The notes beneath the pieces were generated by a model that was not told where the DNA came from, ran no database searches, and worked only from the letters and a program-made list of their open reading frames with translations. Below, piece after piece: positions 7,955 to 15,560 of a stretch of 15,560 nucleotides of DNA. Each line of letters opens with the position of its first letter. The first letter of the stretch is position 1. This DNA comes from Methylocystaceae bacterium. Its GTDB lineage: Bacteria > Pseudomonadota > Alphaproteobacteria > Rhizobiales > Beijerinckiaceae. The translations under genes were made by a program, and so were the position numbers. Location: positions 1 through 15,560 of the forward strand of contig PQAN01000255.1 of assembly GCA_003105285.1 (NCBI GenBank), given 5' to 3'.

Positions 7955-8059
7955 ACGCGCCGAAGGCGAGCGGGAGGGGGTGATTTCCCGAGACTTGGGG
8001 GCTCGCCCCACCCCGGTCTGCTGCGCAGTCCGACCCTCCCCTTGAAGGGGAGGGTCGGG
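7955..8059. repeat. Dispersed GC-rich repeat between dnaK and mntA
   Basis: The stretch holds stacked inverted repeats: GGGG/CCCC around GCTCG (7997-8009) and a perfect 13 bp hairpin at 8030-8058. Read on the minus strand it gives the familiar spurious peptide DPPLQGEGRTAQQTGVG, a hallmark of a non-coding repeat family common in Hyphomicrobiales. Left boundary is approximate. It begins six bases after the dnaK stop and fills most of the gap to mntA. Confidence 0.75.
8030..8058. terminator. Strong hairpin six bases after the dnaK stop
   Basis: CCGACCCTCCCCT (8030-8042) pairs with AGGGGAGGGTCGG (8046-8058) around a three-base loop. On the minus strand it follows the dnaK TGA directly. It lacks a U-tract, so it is more likely an mRNA-stabilising or partial terminator structure that separates abundant dnaK message from mntA-hepT-dnaJ than a full stop. 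It is part of the surrounding dispersed repeat. Confidence 0.55.
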
Positions 8060-8064
8060 ACGCC

Positions 8065-9969
<1,905 letters not shown>

Positions 9970-10089
9970 ATCGCCGTTCCTTTCGTTCCTTGAAAATCGC
10001 CGGGTCCCGTAGCGGCCCGTCATATGCCGGCTGCGCGGCGGCTCGAATCTGTCGGCCCGCCGGCGCTCGGCCGTTCACTGATCCTTCAG

Positions 10090-10157
10090 ATTGTATTCGG
10101 CCCGCGCCGACGCAAGAGCGAAGGCGCATATAGAATGAAGGATTCGAGGCGGGCAAG
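10090..10157 (-). promoter_or_regulatory. Candidate heat-shock (RpoH-type) promoters of dnaK
   Basis: On the minus strand two CTTG boxes point at dnaK. The first (10157-10154) is followed after 19 bases by TCTATAT (10134-10128), six of seven matches to the alphaproteobacterial RpoH -10 pattern CYTATNT as I remember it. The second (10116-10113) is followed after 17 bases by TACAATCT. Transcripts would have leaders of roughly 115-155 bases. No CIRCE-type inverted repeat (TTAGCACTC) is seen. Spacing of the first is at the long end, so these are candidates only. Confidence 0.35.
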
Positions 10158-10439
10158 CGGCGCCTCGGCGGGAACTGCGCCGGCGTCCAGGCGACGTCGA
10201 TTTCGAGCCGGCTTTCGCTCGCTTTCTCGCCGACTTTCGGCGATGGGCCGCATTGGTCGAGGCTCGCGGAAATCCGCGGAAAAGACGGCCGAGCGAGCGT
10301 CTTGCGGCGCTTGGACGCAGCCTCGGACGGCAAAGCGGTCGTCCCGCCGGCGGAGCCTCTTCGTCGAAGAAACGCTCGAGCGGAACGCACAGCTCTTCGT
10401 CGAACGCATTGCCGATGCGGCCGAGCGTAGGAGTGACGA
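10158..10439. other. Gene-free GC-rich stretch between the divergent dnaK and efflux promoters
   Basis: Together with its flanks this is the 549-base gap 9970-10518. Open frames on both strands here are strongly Arg/Ser-biased and resemble no protein. Two small perfect hairpins occur: TCGCCGA/TCGGCGA with a three-base loop (10227-10243) and CGCGGA/TCCGCG with a two-base loop (10265-10278). Neither has a T-run. A small RNA or a long leader cannot be excluded, but nothing specific supports one. Confidence 0.5.
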
Positions 10440-10463
10440 CTGACGAAAATTGAATTTCGTCAG
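10440..10463. promoter_or_regulatory. Palindromic operator, probable TetR-family binding site
   Basis: CTGACGAAA (10440-10448) and TTTCGTCAG (10455-10463) form perfect nine-base arms around ATTGAA. The length and symmetry suit a TetR dimer, and it overlaps the -35 element of the adapter promoter. The regulator encoded at the end of the same operon is the natural candidate; this is inference. Two direct copies of GATAGTCG (10473-10480 and 10484-10491) lie just downstream and might be part of the control region. Confidence 0.6.
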
Positions 10464-10478
10464 CAATTATGAGATAGT
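10450..10478 (+). promoter_or_regulatory. Candidate sigma-70 promoter of the RND efflux operon
   Basis: TTGAAT (10450-10455) and GATAGT (10473-10478) are separated by exactly 17 bases and match four of six consensus positions each. Transcription would start near 10485, leaving a leader of about 34 bases before the adapter ATG. The palindrome covers the -35 box, so bound repressor would block RNA polymerase. Confidence 0.5.
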
Positions 10479-10518
10479 CGTTTGATAGTCGGATTTGATC
10501 GGGCGGAGACTCGCCGAA

Positions 10519-11610
10519 ATGCATGAAAGACGTTTGTTCTTCAAGTTCGCTTCGGCTTCGTTCGTTCTTCTCGCTCTGGCGGCTTGCGACAATTCGGCCG
10601 GCCGCTCGGACGAACGCGCCGCGCGGGTCGTCCTGGTGGCGCCGGTGCGCTACGCCCCGCAAGCGCCGGCGCGCGAGTTCGTCGCCTCGATCCGGCCGAG
10701 AATCGAGACCGACCAGGCCTTTCGCGTCACCGGCAAGGTCGTGCGGCGTTTCGTCGAGACCGGCCAGCGGGTGAAGGCGGGCGATCTGCTCGCGACGCTG
10801 GACGAGGCGGATTTGCGTCTCCAGAAGGAGCAGGCCGACGCGGAGCTGGCGGCGGCGCGCATGGCGCTCGAGCAGGCCTCCGCTGACGAGCGTCGGGCGC
10901 AGAAACTGCGCAAGGACGGCTGGACGGCGCAGGCGGCGCTGGACCGGCAACGCACCGCGGCGGAAGAGGCGCGCGGCCGCAATCAGCGCGCCGGCCGGGC
11001 CGTGGAGCTCGCCCAGAACGCTCTCGACTATGCGTCGCTTCGCGCCGACGCCGATGGCGTCGTCACCGCCACTTTCATCGAACCCGGCCAAGTCGTCGCC
11101 GCCGGTCAATCGGCGGTGCGCGTCGCCCGCTCGGGCGAGCTCGAGGCCGTCGTCGCCGTGCCGGAGGCTTTCGTCGCGGCGGTCGGCGCCGGCGAGGCCA
11201 GCCTTTTCCTCTGGTCGGACCCCGGCAAGACCTATCGCGCCAAGCTGCGCGAGCTCAGCCCGTCCGCGGACCCGATGACGCGAACCTTCGCAGCGAGATT
11301 TTCCATCGTCGGCGCGGGATCCGCGATCGCGCTCGGCATGAGCGCCACTCTGACGATCGAGACGCCGCGAGCGGGCTCCGCCGCCGCCGTGCCGCTCGCC
11401 GCGCTGTTCAACCAGGGCGACGGGCCGTCCCTCTGGAAGGTGGAGGGCGACGGAAGGCTGACGCTCGCGCCCGTCACCGTGCTGCGATACGAGGCGAAGA
11501 CGGCGCTCGTCACCGGAGGCGTGGCGGAGGGCGACAATATCGTCGTGCTCGGCGCGCACAAGCTCGACCCCGGCCAGAAGGTTCGGCCGGTCGCGGCCGA
11601 CACGCTCTAG
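10519..11610 (+). CDS. RND efflux membrane-fusion (periplasmic adapter) lipoprotein
   Basis: A 363-residue adapter of the HlyD/AcrA type, linking an inner-membrane RND pump to an outer-membrane channel. It begins with a lipoprotein signal: charged MHERR, a hydrophobic stretch, and lipobox LAAC with Cys23 as the lipidated residue. The lipoyl domain halves are at about VTGKVVRRFVETGQRVKAGDLLATL and ADGVVTATFIEPGQVVAAGQSAVRV, flanking a long Ala/Glu/Arg-rich coiled-coil hairpin (about residues 95-175). A beta-barrel and membrane-proximal domain follow. ATG 10519 is chosen over the in-frame TTG 10495 because it places the signal peptide at the N-terminus and has GGAG ten bases upstream. Its TAG stop lies inside an 11-base repeat that flanks the next hairpin segment. 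First gene of the efflux operon. Confidence 0.92.
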   Translation: MHERRLFFKFASASFVLLALAACDNSAGRSDERAARVVLVAPVRYAPQAPAREFVASIRPRIETDQAFRVTGKVVRRFVETGQRVKAGDLLATLDEADLRLQKEQADAELAAARMALEQASADERRAQKLRKDGWTAQAALDRQRTAAEEARGRNQRAGRAVELAQNALDYASLRADADGVVTATFIEPGQVVAAGQSAVRVARSGELEAVVAVPEAFVAAVGAGEASLFLWSDPGKTYRAKLRELSPSADPMTRTFAARFSIVGAGSAIALGMSATLTIETPRAGSAAAVPLAALFNQGDGPSLWKVEGDGRLTLAPVTVLRYEAKTALVTGGVAEGDNIVVLGAHKLDPGQKVRPVAADTL

Positions 11611-11656
11611 AGTCTTTCCGTGTTTCGTCGAAACACGGAAAGACTCTCGTTTTTTT
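11609..11656 (+). terminator. Intrinsic terminator-like hairpin between adapter and pump genes
   Basis: An almost ideal rho-independent structure: an 18 bp perfect stem (11609-11626 with 11630-11647), a GTC loop, then seven T's at 11650-11656. It begins within the adapter's stop codon. Being inside an operon, it would cut most transcripts after the adapter unless read through or anti-terminated, lowering pump and TetR expression. No second promoter is obvious before the pump, although the T-rich bases downstream are AT-rich. Confidence 0.75.
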
Positions 11657-11660
11657 GTAT

Positions 11661-11715
11661 TTTACGCGTTTCCAACGCCGAACCGGCGTCCACTCCGGCT
11701 GGAAACGCTCTAGAG
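11661..11715. repeat. Dispersed palindromic repeat upstream of the RND pump
   Basis: Outer arms GCGTTTCCA (11666-11674) and TGGAAACGC (11700-11708) enclose ACGCCG/CGGCGT with an AAC loop (11675-11689). On the minus strand it reads CTCTAGAGCGTTTCCAGCCG..., like a repeat family I recall from many Hyphomicrobiales genomes. The sequence ACGCTCTAGAG occurs at 11602-11612 and again at 11705-11715, so the hairpin plus this repeat are bounded by direct copies. The pump's ribosome site GAGGG overlaps and extends its right edge. Confidence 0.7.
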
Positions 11716-11726
11716 GGCCGCCGCCG

Positions 11727-14700
11727 ATGAAGAGCCTCAATCTCTCCAACTGGGCCGTTCGCCACCAGACTCTCGTGCTGGCGCTGATGCTGGCGCTCGC
11801 GATCGCCGGGCTATTCTCCTATCTGCGCCTCGGTCGCGCCGAGGACCCGTCCTTCACCATCAAGGTCGCCAATGTCACGGCCGTCTGGCCTGGCGTGACG
11901 GCGCAGGAGATGCGCGACCAGGTCGCCGACCGCCTCGAAAAGAAGCTGCAGGAGCTTCCCTATCTCGAGAAGCTGCAGACCTACGCCAAGCCCGGCTTCC
12001 TGGCGATGCAGGTCACGTTCAAGGACACGACGCCGCCGTCGCAGGTGCCCTATCTCTTCTATCAACTGCGCAAGAAGCTCGGCGACATTCGCAACGAGCT
12101 GCCGCAGGGAGTCGTCGGGCCGAGTGTCAACGACGAATATGGCGACGTCGATTCCGTTCTCTACGCGGTCTCCGGCGACGGCGCCGATCTTCATCAGCTC
12201 GATCGCGTCGTCGAGTTCCTACGCCAGCGCCTGCTCGAAACGCAAGACGTCGTGAAGGTCAATGTCTATGGCGCGCAGGACCGGAAAATCTTCGTCGAGT
12301 TCAGCCAGGCGAAGCTCGCCAATCTCGGCTTCGCGCCGCAGTCCGTGTTCGACTCGCTCGCCAAGCAGAACGCCGTGAACGCCGCCGGCGTCTTCGAGAC
12401 GCCGGCGAACCGCGTGCAATTGCGCGTCACCGGCGCGCTGGAGGGCGCCGATGCGATCGCCGCGACGCCGGTCGAGGCCAATGGCCGAGTGTTTCGCCTC
12501 GGCGATGTCGCCAATGTCGTCGCCGGCTACGAGGACCCTCCGAGCTTTCTGGCGCGCTACAATGGTTCGCCGGCCATCATCGTCGGCGTCGTCATGGCGA
12601 AGGGCGCGAATATTCTGACGCTCGGCAAGAATCTCGCCGCGACGATGGCGGAGGTGCGGGCCGCGACGCCTGTCGGCATCGACATCGAGCAGATCGCCGA
12701 TCAGCCGAAAGTCGTCTCGGAGGCGGTCGGAGAATTCACGCGCTCCTTCGTCGAAGCGCTCGTCATCGTTCTCGTCGTCAGCTTCGTCTCGCTCGGCTTC
12801 CGCACCGGCGTCATCGTCGCGCTTTCGGTGCCTCTCGTGCTCGCCGTCGTATTCATATTCATGAATGCGATGGGCATCGATCTTCAGCGCATCTCGCTCG
12901 GCGCGCTCATCATCGCGCTCGGCCTGCTCGTCGACGACGCGATCATCGCCGTCGAGATGATGGCGGTGAAGATGGAGCAGGGGTTCGGCCGCATGAAGGC
13001 CGCGACATTCGCCTGGCAGTCGACGGCCTTTCCGATGCTCACCGGCACATTGGTGACGGCGACGGGCTTCATGCCGGTCGGCTTCGCCAATTCGGCGACG
13101 GGCGAATATACGGGCGCGTTGTTCTGGGTTCTCGCCGTCGCGCTCATCGCGTCCTGGTTCGTCGCGGTGATCTTCACGCCCTATCTCGGCGTGAAGCTCC
13201 TGCCGGATTTCGCCAGGGCGAGCGCGCATCACGATCCGGACGCCATCTACGCCACGCCTCTCTATCGGTCGTTGCGCCGCCTGATCGCCTGGAGCGTCGA
13301 CCATCGGCGTCTCGTGGTCGCGTCGACGATCGGCGTATTCGCCCTCGCCGTCGTCGGCTTCGGCCATGTGCAGAAGCAGTTCTTTCCGATTTCCGAGCGG
13401 CCGGAGTTGTTCTTTCAACTGCGTCTGCCGGAGGGCTCGTCGATCTCCGCGACTTTGGCGGCCGCCGAGCAGGCGGAGGCGCTGCTGAAAGGCGATCCGG
13501 ACGCCGCCCATTACGCGACCTATGTGGGCCAGGGTCCGCCGCGCTTCTGGCTCGGGTTGAGTCCGGCCCTGCCCAATGAGTCCTACGCCGAAATCGTCAT
13601 CGTCGCGAAGGATGTCGAGGCGCGCGAGCGGTTGAAGCGCAAATTGGATCAGGCGGTCGGCAAGGGCGCGCTGCCGCAGGCGCGCGTGCGCGTCGACCGC
13701 TTCAACTTCGGCCCGCCGGTCGGGTTCCCCGTCCAGTTCCGCGTCATCGGCTCCGATCCCAACGAGGTTCGCGCCATCGCCTACAAGGTCCGCGACGTGA
13801 TGCGCGGCGATGAAGCGGTGATCGAACCGCATCTCGAATGGAACGAGCAGACGCCTGTCGTGCGCCTCGTCATCGATCAGGATCGGGCGCGCATGCTGGG
13901 CCTGACGCCGCAAGAGGTGGCGAGCCGGCTGCAGATGATGATCTCCGGCGTGACGGTGACGAGCCTGCGCGACGGCATCGATCGCGTCGACGTCGTCGCG
14001 CGCGCGGTCCCCCAGGAGCGCGGCGATCTCGGGCGCCTCGCCGATATGGTGGTCTTCTCCAAGGGCGGCGCGCCGGTTCAGGTCTCGCAGATCGCCAGAA
14101 TCGTCTATGAGCATGACGAACCGATCATCTGGCGGCGCAATCGCAACATGCTCATCACTGTCAGGGCCGATGTGAAGGACGGCGTTCAGGCGCCAGACGT
14201 CACCAGCAGGATATGGCCGCGCCTCGACGAGCTGCGCGCGTCTCTGCCGGCGGGCTACCGGATCGAAGTCGGCGGGGCGATCGAGGAATCGACCAAGGCC
14301 AACGCCTCGCTCGCCGAGGTGTTTCCGGTCATGGGTCTCTTCATGTTGGTCATCGTGATGTTCCAGTTGCAGGACTTCACGCGATTGGGCCTCGTCATGA
14401 TGAGCGCGCCGCTCGGCGTCATCGGCGCGTCGCTCGCGCTCAACGTGGCGGGCGCGCCCTTCGGCTTCGTCGCGCTGCTCGGCCTCATCGCGCTCTCCGG
14501 CATGGACATGCGCAACTCCATCATCCTCGTCGATCAGGTGCGGCAGGATCTGGAGCAGGGCGCGAACTACCGCGAGGCGATCATCGGCGCGACGGTGCGG
14601 CGGACGCGGCCGGTCGCGCTCACGGCGCTCGCCGCCATATTGGCGATGGCGCCCTTGTCGCGCTCCCCCTTCTGGGGGCCGATGGCGCTGACCATCATGG

Positions 14701-14858
14701 GCGGCCTGTTCGTCGCGACATTTTTGACCGTGCTGTTCCTGCCGGCGCTCTATGCGTTGTGGTTCCGGCGCTCGCTCGATGCGCGGCTCGCCGATATTCC
14801 CTCTTCGCAAAAGGCGGGTTACGATCTGCGCGGCGTCGCGGGAGAAGCGGCCGAATGA
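11727..14858 (+). CDS. RND-family efflux pump, HAE1 type
   Basis: A 1043-residue inner-membrane proton-driven exporter of the AcrB superfamily, full length. A first membrane helix (about residues 14-33) is followed by GRAEDPSF and the first porter domain, helices 2-6, a central linker, helix 7 (near VVASTIGVFALAVVGF), the second porter domain and helices 8-12. The proton-relay pair in helix 4 is present: Asp403-Asp404 in GLLVDDAII. In helix 10 the usual Lys is Arg929 in GMDMRNSIILVD, as in the TriC/PA-type subgroup rather than AcrB. Substrates are probably hydrophobic drugs, detergents or solvents; they cannot be named. ATG 11727 has GAGGG nine bases upstream and gives a normal N-terminus; the frame upstream runs through the repeat. 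It overlaps the TetR gene by ATGA. No outer-membrane channel gene is present. Confidence 0.96.
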   Translation: MKSLNLSNWAVRHQTLVLALMLALAIAGLFSYLRLGRAEDPSFTIKVANVTAVWPGVTAQEMRDQVADRLEKKLQELPYLEKLQTYAKPGFLAMQVTFKDTTPPSQVPYLFYQLRKKLGDIRNELPQGVVGPSVNDEYGDVDSVLYAVSGDGADLHQLDRVVEFLRQRLLETQDVVKVNVYGAQDRKIFVEFSQAKLANLGFAPQSVFDSLAKQNAVNAAGVFETPANRVQLRVTGALEGADAIAATPVEANGRVFRLGDVANVVAGYEDPPSFLARYNGSPAIIVGVVMAKGANILTLGKNLAATMAEVRAATPVGIDIEQIADQPKVVSEAVGEFTRSFVEALVIVLVVSFVSLGFRTGVIVALSVPLVLAVVFIFMNAMGIDLQRISLGALIIALGLLVDDAIIAVEMMAVKMEQGFGRMKAATFAWQSTAFPMLTGTLVTATGFMPVGFANSATGEYTGALFWVLAVALIASWFVAVIFTPYLGVKLLPDFARASAHHDPDAIYATPLYRSLRRLIAWSVDHRRLVVASTIGVFALAVVGFGHVQKQFFPISERPELFFQLRLPEGSSISATLAAAEQAEALLKGDPDAAHYATYVGQGPPRFWLGLSPALPNESYAEIVIVAKDVEARERLKRKLDQAVGKGALPQARVRVDRFNFGPPVGFPVQFRVIGSDPNEVRAIAYKVRDVMRGDEAVIEPHLEWNEQTPVVRLVIDQDRARMLGLTPQEVASRLQMMISGVTVTSLRDGIDRVDVVARAVPQERGDLGRLADMVVFSKGGAPVQVSQIARIVYEHDEPIIWRRNRNMLITVRADVKDGVQAPDVTSRIWPRLDELRASLPAGYRIEVGGAIEESTKANASLAEVFPVMGLFMLVIVMFQLQDFTRLGLVMMSAPLGVIGASLALNVAGAPFGFVALLGLIALSGMDMRNSIILVDQVRQDLEQGANYREAIIGATVRRTRPVALTALAAILAMAPLSRSPFWGPMALTIMGGLFVATFLTVLFLPALYALWFRRSLDARLADIPSSQKAGYDLRGVAGEAAE

Positions 14859-15463
14859 GCCATGACAGCGGAGCGGCCGCCGTGCGCGAGCACGAGCAGC
14901 GCTGCAAGATCATCACGACGGCCGAGCGCCTGTTCCGGCAGATCGGCTTCCAGAAGACGACGGTCGCCGACATCGCCCGCGAACTGCGCATGTCGCCCGC
15001 CAATATCTATCGCTTCTTCAGCGCCAAGTCGGAGATCAACGCCGCCGTCGCCAGACAGTTGATGGGCGAGGTGGAGACGGCGGCCGAGGCGATCGCGACG
15101 GGTCCCGGCTCCGCCGCCGAGCGGTTGAGGCGGCTCGTTCAGAGCAATCATACGATGAATGCGGAGCGCTATGTCGTCGACCGGAAGCTCCACGACATGG
15201 TGCAGGCGGCGATCGAAGAGAACTGGCCGACGATCGACGAGCACATTCAGCGCATCGAGTCGATTTTTCAGCGCGTCATCGCCGCCGGCATGGAGGCGGG
15301 AGAGTTTCGCGTCGGCGACGCGCGGCTTTCCGCCAAGCTCGTCTGCGGCGCCTGCATCCGCTACTGCCATCCGCGGCTGATGGTCGAATTCGCCGATTAT
15401 CCCGAGCCGACCTGCGATCAGATGGTGGATTTTTGCCTGGCCGCGCTGCGGGCCGGGGAGTAA
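14855..15463 (+). CDS. TetR/AcrR-family transcriptional regulator of the efflux operon
   Basis: A 202-residue regulator. The N-terminal DNA-binding domain shows the family pattern: IITTAERLFRQIGFQKTTVADIA then the helix-turn-helix ARELRMSPANIYRFFSAKSEI (about residues 37-61). The helical C-terminal ligand domain, with Cys and aromatic residues near GACIRYCHPRL, would sense an effector. The ATG overlaps the pump TGA by four bases and has GGGAGAAG about eight bases upstream, so it is translated with the pump. Being last in the operon is less common than the divergent layout; it suggests autoregulation, with release of the operator when a substrate binds. The palindrome upstream of the adapter is the likely target. 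Confidence 0.93.
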   Translation: MSHDSGAAAVREHEQRCKIITTAERLFRQIGFQKTTVADIARELRMSPANIYRFFSAKSEINAAVARQLMGEVETAAEAIATGPGSAAERLRRLVQSNHTMNAERYVVDRKLHDMVQAAIEENWPTIDEHIQRIESIFQRVIAAGMEAGEFRVGDARLSAKLVCGACIRYCHPRLMVEFADYPEPTCDQMVDFCLAALRAGE

Positions 15464-15560
15464 CGCCGTCCGCGTCCTGCGCGCTTTCGCTCTGTCTCTT
15501 CCACTCGAGCTATATTCCTATGGCCTGTAGAGCCATCCTGCTCGGCTCCGCCGTCGAGAT
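15464..15560. other. Short end region, no supported gene
   Basis: The last 97 bases contain no hairpin terminator that I can identify. TATATT (15511-15516) might be a -10 box, and an ATG at 15520 opens a frame to the window end, but no ribosome site precedes it and only 13 codons are visible. I do not call a gene. Confidence 0.4.

Noticed and set aside
10024..10466. Open frames on both strands in the gap between dnaK and the efflux operon
   Set aside because: They cross promoter elements, are dominated by Arg and Ser, and have no ribosome site or family likeness.
12219..14810. An 863-residue open frame on the minus strand across the RND pump
   Set aside because: Same cause: a shadow of the pump's high GC third positions, with Arg/His/Asp-rich low-information sequence.
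15520..15560. Possible start of another gene at the window end
   Set aside because: Only 13 codons are visible, with no Shine-Dalgarno sequence; nothing can be concluded.

Overview
The window is GC-rich, gene-dense DNA that reads as an alphaproteobacterial (Hyphomicrobiales/Rhizobiales-type) chromosome. The support is a dnaK ... dnaJ-pmtA-pyrF order with a short bacterial phospholipid N-methyltransferase next to dnaJ, alphaproteobacterial-looking DnaK and DnaJ proteins, and several intergenic palindromes of the kinds scattered through such genomes. A methanotroph of the Methylosinus/Methylocystis type would fit, but that is a guess from overall flavour, not shown by any single gene.

Layout. 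(1) Positions 1-2300, plus strand: the 3' two thirds of a Cu(+)-exporting P1B-ATPase whose C-terminus carries an extra copper-binding HMA domain, then an HSDL2-like short-chain dehydrogenase. (2) Positions 2301-4506: a dispersed palindrome, an unrecognised 95-residue gene (minus), exonuclease III xthA (minus, TTG start), a divergent HAD phosphatase (plus), and a hairpin terminator facing pyrF. The 230 bases between the 95-residue gene and xthA (2767-2996) are comparatively AT-rich and I see no gene there. (3) Positions 4507-9969, all minus: read right to left, dnaK, a dispersed repeat with a strong hairpin, mntA, a frameshifted hepT, dnaJ, pmtA, another dispersed repeat, pyrF. A MntA/HepT (MNT/HEPN) toxin-antitoxin pair therefore sits inside the dnaK-dnaJ chaperone cluster. 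(4) Positions 9970-10518: a 549-base gap with candidate dnaK heat-shock promoters and, at its right end, a palindrome overlapping a promoter for the next operon. (5) Positions 10519-15463, plus: a lipoprotein membrane-fusion adapter, a terminator-like hairpin plus dispersed repeat, a 1043-residue RND pump, and a TetR regulator overlapping the pump by ATGA. No outer-membrane channel gene is present.

How it works together. The right-hand operon looks like a self-regulated drug/solvent efflux unit: TetR probably binds the palindrome about 56 bases before the adapter gene and so controls the adapter, the pump and itself. A terminator-type hairpin between adapter and pump should lower pump and regulator output relative to the adapter. 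The chaperone cluster combines heat-shock genes with a MntA/HepT pair in which hepT is out of frame exactly before its catalytic RX4HXY motif, and dnaJ starts only two bases after the old hepT stop. The copper ATPase reading frame contains a well-placed ribosome-binding site and GTG that could also release its terminal HMA domain as a free CopZ-like chaperone.

I found no tRNA, rRNA, CRISPR array, transposase or phage gene. The most unusual points are the broken toxin at the dnaJ boundary, the ATPase-CopZ arrangement, and the hairpin/repeat segment flanked by 11-base direct repeats inside the efflux operon.
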